Shown here: one piece after another, positions 35,547 through 43,598 of the stretch
Position numbering within the stretch: the first letter of the stretch is position 1
Layout of the letters: each line of letters opens with the position of its first letter
Origin: Mycolicibacterium sp. CBMA 247
GTDB lineage: Bacteria > Actinomycetota > Actinomycetes > Mycobacteriales > Mycobacteriaceae
Direction of reading: 5' to 3'
Length of the DNA stretch: 64,000 nucleotides
NCBI RefSeq assembly: GCF_009729095.1
Contig: NZ_VTGX01000004.1
Location: forward strand, 558,001-622,000
Program-made: the position numbers and the translations under genes
Notes under the pieces: generated by a model
What the model was told of the DNA's origin: nothing
Database searches by the model: none
What the model saw: the letters and a program-made list of their open reading frames with translations, nothing else

Positions 35547-35900
35547 TTACGGCCCTGGGATAGTCGCACAGCCCACGTTCGGGATACAGCCACTGACGCC
35601 GCCAGGACCGGCCGTCCCGCCAGGTCCGTACGGAATCTCACCCATCGCACCGCCCGGTCCGGCCGCACCACCCGGGCCGTACGGAATCGAGCCGGTGGCG
35701 CCGCTTGGGCCTGCTGTGCCGCCGGGGCCACCGGGAATCTGGCCGGTGGCGCCGCCGGGACCGGCAGTGCCCATATCGGCGCACGCCGTGCCGTCGGCGT
35801 TGACGCACGGCGGCGGGTCGGCCATGGCGACCGGACCGAATGCAACAGCCCCAGCCGCCGCGCCTGCAAAGAGCATCGAGGCAATCAGTTTTGAGGTCAT
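35547..35900 (-). CDS. Small secreted Gly/Pro repeat protein
   Basis: 117 residues. Residues 1-27 are a signal peptide (ends VAMA, before DPPPC). The mature part is about three and a half copies of a 17-residue repeat of the form G-x-I-P-x-GPGG-x-AGP-x-G, encoded by 51-bp tandem DNA units. Four cysteines lie outside the repeats (two near each end) and could pair. Repeat number may vary between strains. Function unknown; no adhesin or PE-PGRS signature. The upstream region is the 291-bp element. Confidence 0.8.
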   Translation of the reverse strand: MTSKLIASMLFAGAAAGAVAFGPVAMADPPPCVNADGTACADMGTAGPGGATGQIPGGPGGTAGPSGATGSIPYGPGGAAGPGGAMGEIPYGPGGTAGPGGVSGCIPNVGCATIPGP

Positions 35901-35994
35901 GCCGGTGGTCTACCCAGGTTCGCCTGATACCGAAACCCGGTGCCGGGCACTGCCGCTACCAGGCGTGTCGCGCGGTCGGGGCATGCGCCGAGCT

Positions 35995-36285
35995 GCCCGC
36001 CTATGCGCGACAAAGTCGCTCAAACCGCCCCTGCAGCCGCACTGACCCCAGTGGCCCCACGCTCTCGGTCACACGAGCTTCGCCGGCACCAATTTCCTCA
36101 CCGGCACCAGGATTTCGCGCGCCCGCCTTCGAGCGACTTTGTCGCTGTTAGGCGGGCACAACGAAATCCGATACGGGCGTGGCCCATGGGACCCATGTTT
36201 CCGCTGCGCCTCGTAGGCCGGTGCTCATGAGGCTGGTGCGGCCCACGTGGCGATTTGAGCGACTTTGTCGCGCATAGGCGGGCAC
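35995..36285. repeat. 291-bp element with three palindromic cores, copy 1
   Basis: Cores GCGACAAAGTCGC or the reverse complement lie at 36007-36019, 36133-36145 and 36259-36271, exactly 126 bases apart. Each has a GCCCGCCTA(T)-type arm on one side (its complement TAGGCGGGC on the other strand), giving the orientations forward, reverse, reverse. The element spans 291 bases and fills most of the 469-base gap between the Gly-rich gene and the SDR; no gene lies in it. Copy 2 (44527-44817) has the same length and spacing in inverted orientation. Confidence 0.85.
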
Positions 36286-36324
36286 AACGCAACCCGTCCG
36301 AGAATCGGGACAGTTGTGACGCCT

Positions 36325-36386
36325 GGGACTAGGCGAAGCGCTTGGACGACCGGGGCTAGGCAATCGGGACTAGGCGAAGCGCTTGG
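36325..36386. repeat. 21-bp direct repeat at 3' end of SDR gene
   Basis: GGGACTAGGCGAAGCGCTTGG occurs at 36325-36345 and 36366-36386, 41 bases apart. The second copy is the natural 3' end of the SDR gene including its stop codon; the first is a duplicate beyond the gene. AATCGGGAC is also doubled (36303, 36362). This may be a scar of slippage or of insertion of the adjoining palindromic element. Confidence 0.75.
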
Positions 36387-37119
36387 TGTACTTCGGCGGC
36401 AACAACCGCAGCACCTGGGTAAGCGGCGCCCACGGCCAGCGCGGCACCACGGCCCGGCCCTTCTCTTTCTCGATGGCCTCGACCATGGCGCGCACGCCGG
36501 TCTCGTTGTCGACCATCAGCATCGTGGTCGCCGACTTGGCCGTCATCTCCGACTCGATGTAGCCCGGCTCGATCACGGTCACCCGGATCGGGCCCTTGTC
36601 GTACTCGGCGCGCAGCGACTCGCCCAGCGAGGTCATGCCCGCCTTGCTGGCGCAGTAGGCGGCCTTGCCGCCGGGCACACCGGTGTTGCCGAGCACCGAC
36701 GAGATCAGCACCAGGTGACCGCTACCGGACTTCTTGAACATCTCCAGCGCGGTCTCGATCTGCACCATGCCGGCGATCAGGTTGGTTTCGATGGTGGCCT
36801 TGTTCGCCCACGGCTTGCCCTCGCCGAGCGGCCAGCCCTTGCCGATACCCGCGTTGACGATCACGCGGTCGATGCCGCCGAGTTCCTCGGACAACTCGCC
36901 GAACACCCGCGGCACGGCCTCATGGTCATTGACGTCCAGCGCAGCGACCGCCACTTTGATGTAGGGGTGCCGGTCGGCCAGCTCGGCCTTGAGCTCATCG
37001 AGCCTCTCGGTGCGGCGGGCACACAGGGCCAAGTCCCGGCCCTTCGCCGCGAATTGACGGGCCATACCGGCGCCGAGTCCGGAGCTGGCACCGGTGATGA
37101 GGATCTTCTGGCGGGTCAT
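36370..37119 (-). CDS. Short-chain dehydrogenase/reductase (Rv0945-like)
   Basis: 249 residues. Rossmann fold with the cofactor loop TGASSGLG at residues 9-16, NAGIG, the catalytic Ser in LISSVLG, and the YCASK catalytic Tyr/Lys pair. Arg-rich CARRTERLDELK after beta-2 suggests NADP preference. The C-terminal PPKYTKRFA is typical of the Rv0945 group. Substrate unknown. The gene is followed by a short duplication of its own end. Confidence 0.88.
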   Translation of the reverse strand: MTRQKILITGASSGLGAGMARQFAAKGRDLALCARRTERLDELKAELADRHPYIKVAVAALDVNDHEAVPRVFGELSEELGGIDRVIVNAGIGKGWPLGEGKPWANKATIETNLIAGMVQIETALEMFKKSGSGHLVLISSVLGNTGVPGGKAAYCASKAGMTSLGESLRAEYDKGPIRVTVIEPGYIESEMTAKSATTMLMVDNETGVRAMVEAIEKEKGRAVVPRWPWAPLTQVLRLLPPKYTKRFA

Positions 37120-37160
37120 GGCAGCAGAATAACCGAGTTAGACAACTGGCCCGAAAACGG

Positions 37161-38012
37161 CTACTTCAGCAGCCGCGACATCCGCCGATCGGCCAGCACC
37201 TTGCCGCCGGTCTGACACGTCGGGCAGTACTGGAACGACTTGTCGGCGAAAGACACCTCCCGCACGGTGTCCCCGCACACCGGGCACGGCAGCCCGGTGC
37301 GGGCATGCACACGCAGACCAGACCGCTTCTCCCCCTTGAGTGTCGCGGCCTGCTGCCCCACCGAACGCGTCACCGCATCGGTGAGCACCGAGATCATCGC
37401 GTCGTGCAGCGCACCGAGCTGCGCATCGGTCAGCTTGCCCGCGGTCGCGAACGGCGACAGCTGCGCCACGTGCAGGATCTCGTCGCTGTAGGCGTTGCCG
37501 ATCCCGGCGATCACCTTCTGATCGGTGATCACCGTCTTGATCCGTCCGCCCTGGCCGGCCAGCACACTCGCCAGCCCGGCCGAATCCAGCGACAACGCAT
37601 CGGGCCCCAGCGAGGCGATCTGCGGCACATCGAGAGGATCGGCAACCACCCACACCGCCAACCGTTTCTGAGTCCCGGCCTCGGTCAGATCGAAGCCCAC
37701 CCCGTCGAGATGCACCCGCAGGGCGATCGGCCCCTTTCCCGGCTTGAGCGGCGTGGTCGCCAACTTGTCCGACCACCGCAACCACCCCGCCCGCGACAGA
37801 TGCGTGATCAGATGCCAGGGGCCGACTTCGAGTCCGAGGTACTTACCCCAGCGGTTCGCACCCGTCACGGTCTGGCCGTGCAGCGCGGTCGTCGGTGGAT
37901 CGAACGTCTTGAGCACCGACAACGCCGACACGTCGATCCGGGTGACTACCCGGCCTGTCGCATGTCGGCGCAGATGATCGGCCAGCGCCTCGACTTCGGG
38001 CAGTTCGGGCAT
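37161..38012 (-). CDS. Fpg/Nei-family DNA glycosylase (Fpg2, Rv0944-like)
   Basis: 283 residues. The N-terminus PELPEVE supplies the catalytic Pro and Glu after Met removal; RWGKYLGLE keeps the conserved Lys. The helix-two-turn-helix reads QKVIAGIGNAYSDEIL. The zinc finger has CPVC and CPTC pairs, but the loop that normally reads QR(S/T)(T/A)-x-x-C reads DKSFQYC, so the usual Arg is Lys. I recall that the M. tuberculosis equivalent (Rv0944) is a short, probably inactive remnant; here the gene is full length. Activity on oxidised bases is possible but uncertain. Confidence 0.88.
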   Translation of the reverse strand: MPELPEVEALADHLRRHATGRVVTRIDVSALSVLKTFDPPTTALHGQTVTGANRWGKYLGLEVGPWHLITHLSRAGWLRWSDKLATTPLKPGKGPIALRVHLDGVGFDLTEAGTQKRLAVWVVADPLDVPQIASLGPDALSLDSAGLASVLAGQGGRIKTVITDQKVIAGIGNAYSDEILHVAQLSPFATAGKLTDAQLGALHDAMISVLTDAVTRSVGQQAATLKGEKRSGLRVHARTGLPCPVCGDTVREVSFADKSFQYCPTCQTGGKVLADRRMSRLLK

Positions 38013-38052
38013 GGGTCCAGTGTGTCAGCGAAACGCCGAGCATGCTGGAGAC

Positions 38053-39819
38053 ATGTCCGACCGGCCTGCTCCCAGACCGACCACCAACCCCCTGCGCCAC
38101 ATCTTCGTGATCAACAACGTGCCGCGCCGTTGGCCGTTCGCACTACGCGCCGGAATCTGCATGGCCGTACCGGTTCTGGTGGGCTGGCTGGCCGGGGACA
38201 CCGCGGCCGGACTGATCGCCACCATCGGCGGGTTCACCTCGCTGTACGGCAGCGGCCGCCCCTATCTCAACCGCGGCGGGTTCCTGGCAGTGATCGTGGT
38301 GTGCTTCGCCGCCGCGGTGGCACTCGGGGACTGGGCGTCGTCGTCGCCCTGGCTGGGAGTGCTGACCGTCACGATGATCGCCGCAATCGCCACCCTGGTC
38401 TGCCATGCCTTGTCCGTCGGACCGCCCGGCGCCTACATGGTGGTCCTGGCCTGCGCGGCCGGTACCGGTACCCCGGCGACCTTGCACCTCAGCCCGGGTC
38501 ATCACGCAACGTTGGTCCTCGCGGGCGGCACGTTCGCCTGGCTGGTGCACATGTCCGGCGCACTGGTCCGGCCTCGCGGACCGGAGAAGGCCGCCGTGGC
38601 CACTGCTGCCGCAGCCGTCGCGGCCTACATCGACAGCGCCGGTGGCGAGCCCGGCACCCGGGCAGCGGCGCGGCACCGGGCCGCGCTCCTGCTGCACACC
38701 GCGTGGGTCACCCTGGTCACTTATCAACCGGTGCAACCCAAACCTGACCAGGCGCTGTATCGGTTGCGGGTCGTCAACCGTCGGTTGCATGTGCTCTTCG
38801 CCGACGCCATGCGGGCCGCCGATGCCGGACAGCCGCTGCCGTACGACGGCGCCGCCCTGGCTCGCCACCTGGCCACGGTGCCCGGCGACGCGATCACCGA
38901 TGAGCATGGCGCCGAAGGGGTTCCGCTGGGCCGGCCGAGCGTGGTGCGGCTCCTGCGCCGCGCCCTGACGCCGGGTTCGGTGTCACTGCAGCTGGCAGTG
39001 CTGGTCGGAATCGCGGTGCTGATCTCGGGCATCGTCGCCGTGCTGATCTCGCAGGCCCTGACGATGACCCACGCCTACTGGGCGATGGCCGCCGCGGTAC
39101 TGATGCTGCATCAGGGCTTCGATTGGCAACGCACAATGGCCCGCGGCGTCGAACGGACACTGGGCACCTGGCTCGGGCTCGGCGTGGCAGGCGTGATCCT
39201 GGCGCTGCACCCGCAGGGCCTGTGGCTGGCACTGGTGATCGGGGCGCTGCAGTTCATCATCGAGATGTACGTGCTGCGCAACTACACCCTGGCCGTCGTG
39301 TTCATCACGCCCGCCGCACTCACGATCGCCTCGGGCGGTGAACGCGTCGACAATCTCGGCGAACTGTTGCTCACCCGCGGCGGCGACACGCTGATCGGTT
39401 GTGCGGTGGCCTTGGCGGTGTACTGGGCAACCCAGCGTCTGCGTCACCCGACCGGCCTGCCCAAGGCGATCACCGGCACCCTCGACGCGGTCACCGCCAC
39501 CCTGCCCCACCTGGCTGTCGTCGACGTCACGTCCCCGACAGCCCGCGGCGATCGCCGCGATCTGCAGTTGCGGGCAATGGAATTGCTGCCCGCGTATGAC
39601 GCCGGTGTCGGCGGATCAGCCGCGCAACGCGTCGGGGCCGAACGTATGTGGCCGAGCGTGGTCGCCGCCGAACAACTCGCCTACCGAACGCTGGCGGCGT
39701 GCTGGGGCGCCGAGCGTGACGGCGATACGGACGCTGGAGCCGAAGCGGCCGGCGACACTGCGGCGGCGCTGACCGAGCAGGTTTGCGCTCTACGCCAGGT
39801 TCTTGACGAACGACAGTAG
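38053..39819 (+). CDS. FUSC-family membrane protein
   Basis: 588 residues from the ATG at 38053 after GGAG. Two blocks of hydrophobic helices (about 25-175 and 315-475), each followed by a soluble helical region, give the duplicated layout of the fusaric-acid-resistance/aromatic efflux family. The second block has HAYWAMAAAVLMLHQGFDWQRTMARGVERTLGT, a family signature. Likely an exporter of aromatic acids or a related compound; the substrate is unknown. Its last 30 bases overlap the convergent holin-like gene. Confidence 0.85.
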   Translation: MSDRPAPRPTTNPLRHIFVINNVPRRWPFALRAGICMAVPVLVGWLAGDTAAGLIATIGGFTSLYGSGRPYLNRGGFLAVIVVCFAAAVALGDWASSSPWLGVLTVTMIAAIATLVCHALSVGPPGAYMVVLACAAGTGTPATLHLSPGHHATLVLAGGTFAWLVHMSGALVRPRGPEKAAVATAAAAVAAYIDSAGGEPGTRAAARHRAALLLHTAWVTLVTYQPVQPKPDQALYRLRVVNRRLHVLFADAMRAADAGQPLPYDGAALARHLATVPGDAITDEHGAEGVPLGRPSVVRLLRRALTPGSVSLQLAVLVGIAVLISGIVAVLISQALTMTHAYWAMAAAVLMLHQGFDWQRTMARGVERTLGTWLGLGVAGVILALHPQGLWLALVIGALQFIIEMYVLRNYTLAVVFITPAALTIASGGERVDNLGELLLTRGGDTLIGCAVALAVYWATQRLRHPTGLPKAITGTLDAVTATLPHLAVVDVTSPTARGDRRDLQLRAMELLPAYDAGVGGSAAQRVGAERMWPSVVAAEQLAYRTLAACWGAERDGDTDAGAEAAGDTAAALTEQVCALRQVLDERQ

Positions 39820-40173
39820 CCAGCTCACCAGGGACAGCACGATCGCCGCCCAGATGGCGGTCCACCAGAACTGGTCGATGTGCAGACCCCAGTGCGTGGT
39901 GTGATCGGTGATCCACGACGTGATCCACAGCATCAGCGCGTTGATCACGACGTGGATCAGGCCGAGGGTGAGGATGTAGAGCGGGATCGACAGGATCTGC
40001 ACGATCGGCTTGATGAACGCGTTGACCAGACCGAAGATCACCGCGACGACGAAGATGATGCCGATCCTGACGACGGGCGTGTCACCCCCGACGAAGCTCA
40101 TCCCCGGCACGACGAGAGTGACCACCCAGAGCGCGAATCCGGTTACCGCGGCGCGCAGCAGAAATGAGCCCAT
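39790..40173 (-). CDS. Small 4-TM phage-holin-superfamily-IV-like membrane protein
   Basis: 127 residues with four hydrophobic helices and the motif GLVNAFIKPIVQILSIPL followed by a second helix pair (LGLIHVVINALMLW). This matches the widespread actinobacterial 'phage holin family protein' (PF04020-like). There are no phage genes nearby, so a true holin role is unlikely. The gene converges on and overlaps the FUSC gene by 30 bases, and follows cobF by 5 bases on the same strand. Confidence 0.85.
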   Translation of the reverse strand: MGSFLLRAAVTGFALWVVTLVVPGMSFVGGDTPVVRIGIIFVVAVIFGLVNAFIKPIVQILSIPLYILTLGLIHVVINALMLWITSWITDHTTHWGLHIDQFWWTAIWAAIVLSLVSWLLSFVKNLA

Positions 40174-40178
40174 GGTGA

Positions 40179-40976
40179 TCAGTCTGCCGAGCGCAGCAGG
40201 TACGTGTCCATGATCCAGCCATGGCGTGTTCTGGCTTCGGCTCGCGCAGCGACGATTTCGTCGCCGATCTCGCCGACCGTGCCCGCATAGAGCAACTCAT
40301 CGGGCGTGCCCAGATAGGCGCCCCACCAGATCCGGGTCTGCGGCGGGCACTGCTGAAACGAGCAGTCGGCGTCGAGCATCACCACGGCGCTTCCGGTCAG
40401 CCCGTGCTCGCGCAACTGGCGACCGGTGGTGATCAGCACCGGTTCGCCGACGTCGTTGAGCGGGATGCGATGCCGCGCGGTCAGGACCTGGATCGCCGTG
40501 ATGCCGGGGATGACGTCGTACTCGAACTCGACGTGCTCGCCGACCATCTCCAGGATCCGCAGCGTGCTGTCATAGAGCGACGGATCACCCCAGGCCAGAA
40601 AGGCCCCGGTGCCATCGGGCCCGAGTTCGGTCTCGATGGCCTCGGCCCAGATCCGGGCCCGTTCGGCATGCCAGTCCGCCACTACCTGGCGATACCCCGG
40701 TACGTCGCCGGCCGGAGCGCGCGGCGGGTCGGTCAACTCGACGAACCGGTAGCCGGGCTCCCCGGGTTCAGCCGTGATGAACCGATCGCAGATCAGCTTG
40801 CGCACCGCGACGAGATCGTCTGCCACTTCCGCTGTTTGTCCTCCTCGCGTGCGGGCTCGGCGCGGACCCTTGTCCATGGCGAAGAACACCTGGGTGTCGT
40901 TGAGCGCGGAAATGGCCTGGGCCGTGACGAAGTCCGGATCACCGGCCCCGATTCCGATGACATGGATGCGACGCAC
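40179..40976 (-). CDS. cobF: Precorrin-6A synthase (deacetylating)
   Basis: 265 residues of the SAM-dependent tetrapyrrole methylase fold: N-terminal IHVIGIGAGDPDFVT loop, a central GDPSLYDSTLR segment and VIPGITAIQVL. The length and DPSLYDS context identify CobF, which methylates C-1 with loss of the acetyl group in aerobic cobalamin synthesis. I recall that M. tuberculosis lost cobF while M. canettii keeps it near Rv0943c-Rv0944; here it stands next to the fpg2/FUSC region, consistent with that site. No other cob gene or cobalamin riboswitch is visible nearby. Confidence 0.92.
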   Translation of the reverse strand: MRRIHVIGIGAGDPDFVTAQAISALNDTQVFFAMDKGPRRARTRGGQTAEVADDLVAVRKLICDRFITAEPGEPGYRFVELTDPPRAPAGDVPGYRQVVADWHAERARIWAEAIETELGPDGTGAFLAWGDPSLYDSTLRILEMVGEHVEFEYDVIPGITAIQVLTARHRIPLNDVGEPVLITTGRQLREHGLTGSAVVMLDADCSFQQCPPQTRIWWGAYLGTPDELLYAGTVGEIGDEIVAARAEARTRHGWIMDTYLLRSAD

Positions 40977-41003
40977 AGTCGAAGGTTAACCGAACCGAAA
41001 CCG

Positions 41004-41056
41004 GGTACCCGAAGTATCCGGTACCCGGGGTATTGACATCTTGGGTTGCCGGTACC
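41004..41056 (+). promoter_or_regulatory. GGTACC triplet and promoter before diiron oxygenase
   Basis: GGTACC occurs at 41004, 41020 and 41051. Between them TTGACA (41033-41038) is a good -35 hexamer; 18 bases on, TACCGT at 41057 could serve as -10. The repeats flank the -35, as expected for operators. The sequence CCGGTACCC (41019-41027) recurs before the hydrolase at 9117. Confidence 0.55.
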
Positions 41057-41097
41057 TACCGTCGAAAACGACAAACACTTACGAAGGGACGTCAACG

Positions 41098-42378
41098 GTG
41101 ACAGCTTCGGTCAGGTCCGGCGCGGGCGCGTCCAATGCCGCGACGCGGGACGCGTTTTCCGAACGACTGCTCAAGGGCTCGGTGCGTAAGTCGTACGCAC
41201 CCGTCGTCGACATCGACTGGGATGCGCCGCTGGATCCGGACAAGTTCTTCCTGCCCCCGCGGATCGTGTCGCTGTACGGAACGCCGTTGTGGGACGGCAT
41301 GTCCCGCGAGGAGCAGATCGAGCTGTCCCGCCAGGAGCTGGCCAACACCCTCTCGGCGGGCATCTGGTTCGAGAACATCCTCAACCAGTCGCTGCTGCGC
41401 AAGATGATGCACCAGGACCCCACCTCCCATTCCACGCACTACGAGCTCACCGAACTCGGCGACGAGACCCGGCACATGGTGATGTTCGGCAAGGCCATCG
41501 ACAAGATCGGCGCCAAGCCGGTGCGGCCGCGGCTGTATCAGCGCATCATCATCAACTCGCTGCCGTTCGCCTTCCGCGGCTCGGTGCTGTGGGTGGCCGC
41601 GCTGGTCGGCGAGGAGATCTTCGACTCGCTACAGCGGCAGATGATGGACGACCCCGATCTCCAGCCAATGGTGCAGCGCCTCATGCGCATTCACGTCACC
41701 GAGGAAGCCCGCCACATCCAGTTCGCGCGCGACGGCCTGCGCAAGCGCACCCCGTCGATGCCCTGGTACACCCGGGTGTGGGTGGCGAACCTCAACGGGG
41801 CCGGCGGGCTGTTCTTCCGCTACCTGTTCACCAACAAGGTGCAGTACCACCGTGTCGGCCTGGATGCCCGCGCCGCCCGCCGGATGGCCCGGGCCAGCGC
41901 TCACCGTCACGACGTGCAGATCTCCGGATTCGCCCCGCTGGCCGCCTTCCTCGAAGAAGTCGGGCTGATGGGCCGCCTCGCGCGGCGGATGTGGCGGCGC
42001 ACCGGGTTCCTTCCGGCCCGCACACCACGCGGCCTCACCGCACCCGCGAGTTCTCCCCCCAGTTCCGGGGCCGACGTGACCGAAGAGGTGTACGACGGGT
42101 TCGCCGTTCTCGACAACGGCGACGGTGATCGTCGGGTGCACGTGCGGCTGGCCGGACACCTGGATCCGATCGACGGCCGGTTCCATTGGCGTGGAACGAT
42201 TCTCGACGCACCGACCTCCGTCGCACCCGGACCCGTACGGATCAGCATCGGTACGCGCACCGTCGACGCGCGCATCACCGAGCGCACCTCGCAGGGCACA
42301 CACTCGATCTCCGGTATCGGGGAGCCGCCGTTCGACCTGGACGGCTCCGACGGTGCCGCCGTCAGCGCCGCAGGCTGA
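41098..42378 (+). CDS. AurF-like diiron oxygenase fused to DUF4873-like domain
   Basis: 426 residues, GTG at 41098 after GAAGGGAC. Residues about 55-300 are ferritin-like helices with diiron ligands: a Glu in GIWFENIL, ELGDETRHMVMF, EEIFD and VTEEARHIQFA. This resembles the p-aminobenzoate N-oxygenase AurF group. Residues about 330-415 are a separate beta domain (YDGFAVLD, HVRLAGHLDPIDGRFHWRGTI) like DUF4873, which is more often attached to flavin monooxygenases. Substrate unknown. The 3' end overlaps the convergent MFS gene by 17 bases. The promoter has GGTACC repeats. Confidence 0.85.
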   Translation: MTASVRSGAGASNAATRDAFSERLLKGSVRKSYAPVVDIDWDAPLDPDKFFLPPRIVSLYGTPLWDGMSREEQIELSRQELANTLSAGIWFENILNQSLLRKMMHQDPTSHSTHYELTELGDETRHMVMFGKAIDKIGAKPVRPRLYQRIIINSLPFAFRGSVLWVAALVGEEIFDSLQRQMMDDPDLQPMVQRLMRIHVTEEARHIQFARDGLRKRTPSMPWYTRVWVANLNGAGGLFFRYLFTNKVQYHRVGLDARAARRMARASAHRHDVQISGFAPLAAFLEEVGLMGRLARRMWRRTGFLPARTPRGLTAPASSPPSSGADVTEEVYDGFAVLDNGDGDRRVHVRLAGHLDPIDGRFHWRGTILDAPTSVAPGPVRISIGTRTVDARITERTSQGTHSISGIGEPPFDLDGSDGAAVSAAG

Positions 42379-43537
42379 GCACCGCGCGGCCGAGCAACCC
42401 GACGGCGAACACTGCCCCACCGATGCCTGAGATCAGCAGCGGCAGTTGGCCGGGCTGGCCTGGAACCGCAGTCCAGAGCAGCCCGGCCCATATCCCGGCG
42501 CCCAGCACGGCAAATCCGCTGAGCCCCTGGAAGACTCCCTGCGCGCTGCCCTGTAGGTCGGAGCCGACCAGCGCGGACACCCAGGCCTTGCTGACCCCGT
42601 CGGTACAGCCGGTGAACAGTCCGTAGGCCCCGATCAGCAGCCAGGCGAGCACCGGATCAGTGGTCAACCCCAGCCCGGCGTAGCCGATCGCGAAGAACAC
42701 CAGGCCGATACCGAACACCGGTAGCCGGCCGATCCGGTCGGCCAGCAACCCGGCCGGGAAGCTGGAGATCGCATACACCGCGTTGTACGTGACGTAGGCC
42801 AGGATCACCTCGACGACCGAGAAGCCGATCTCGTTGAGCCGCAACAGCAGCAGCGCGTCGGGGAAATTCACCAGGCCGAACGCCACCAGCACGCCCGTCA
42901 CGCGCCAGTACCGGGCGGGCAGGTCTCGCACCCGGGCGAACATCGGCTGACGTTCCTTGGGCGGCTGGGTGCGGCGCTTTTCGGCAACCAGGAACACCAG
43001 CGCGACACTGAGCACTGCGGGCACCACCGCCACCCACAGCAGTGGCGCGATCTGATGGTCGAGCAGTTCATAGCCGGCCAAGCCCAGCAGCGGCCCGACG
43101 ACCGCGCCCATAGTGTCCATCGCCCGGTGGAATCCGAACACCCGGCCGCGGGCGGCCTCATCGATGTCGGCGACCAGCAGCGCGTCACGCGGTGCGCCGC
43201 GGACGCCCTTGCCGAGCCGGTCGACCACCCGGCCCGCGAGCACGCCGGACCACGCACCCGCGGCCGCGACCATGACCTTGCCGAGCGCCGCCATGCCGTA
43301 GCCGGTGGCGATCAACGGCCGCTTGGCGAATCGATCACCGAGCGGGCCTGCAGCCAGCTTGGTCATCGCGGCCGCACCTTCGGCGGCTCCCTCCACCGCA
43401 CCGACCACTGCGGGCGGGGCACCGAGAACGACGGTCAGATAGATCGGCAGCAGTGGGTAGAGCAGTTCACTCGCGGTGTCCTGCAGAAAGGACACCGCCG
43501 ACAGCACGCGGACGTTTCGAGTCAGCCAGGCAGGCAC
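42362..43537 (-). CDS. MFS transporter
   Basis: 391 residues with about twelve membrane helices. GTG start at 43537. Signatures: GPLGDRFAKRPLIATGYG after helix 2, DRLGKGVRGAPRDALLVADI in the first half, and ADRIGRLPVFGIG as the equivalent loop in the second half. The GAPRDAL segment recalls a subgroup of unknown substrate. The start is 37 bases from a KstR-type box (43574-43587) that also faces the divergent F420-type gene, so both may be regulated by it. Confidence 0.87.
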   Translation of the reverse strand: MPAWLTRNVRVLSAVSFLQDTASELLYPLLPIYLTVVLGAPPAVVGAVEGAAEGAAAMTKLAAGPLGDRFAKRPLIATGYGMAALGKVMVAAAGAWSGVLAGRVVDRLGKGVRGAPRDALLVADIDEAARGRVFGFHRAMDTMGAVVGPLLGLAGYELLDHQIAPLLWVAVVPAVLSVALVFLVAEKRRTQPPKERQPMFARVRDLPARYWRVTGVLVAFGLVNFPDALLLLRLNEIGFSVVEVILAYVTYNAVYAISSFPAGLLADRIGRLPVFGIGLVFFAIGYAGLGLTTDPVLAWLLIGAYGLFTGCTDGVSKAWVSALVGSDLQGSAQGVFQGLSGFAVLGAGIWAGLLWTAVPGQPGQLPLLISGIGGAVFAVGLLGRAVLSLRR

Positions 43538-43573
43538 CCGGACATCATGCCTGTCCGATCAGCCCCGTAGAAC

Positions 43574-43587
43574 TAGAACACGTTCTA
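43574..43587. promoter_or_regulatory. KstR-type operator
   Basis: TAGAACACGTTCTA fits TNNAACNNGTTNNA exactly, and flanking bases extend it to CTAGAAC..GTTCTAG. It lies 11 bases before the ATG of the F420-type gene at 43599 and 37 bases before the divergent MFS gene. Confidence 0.85.
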
Positions 43588-43598
43588 GTGTGTACGGC

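Noticed and set aside
35547..35900. PE-PGRS-like protein
   Set aside because: Has a signal peptide and GPGG repeats but no PE domain or GGAGGx repeats.
39790..40173. Prophage holin
   Set aside because: No phage genes in the vicinity; this membrane family is widespread on actinobacterial chromosomes.
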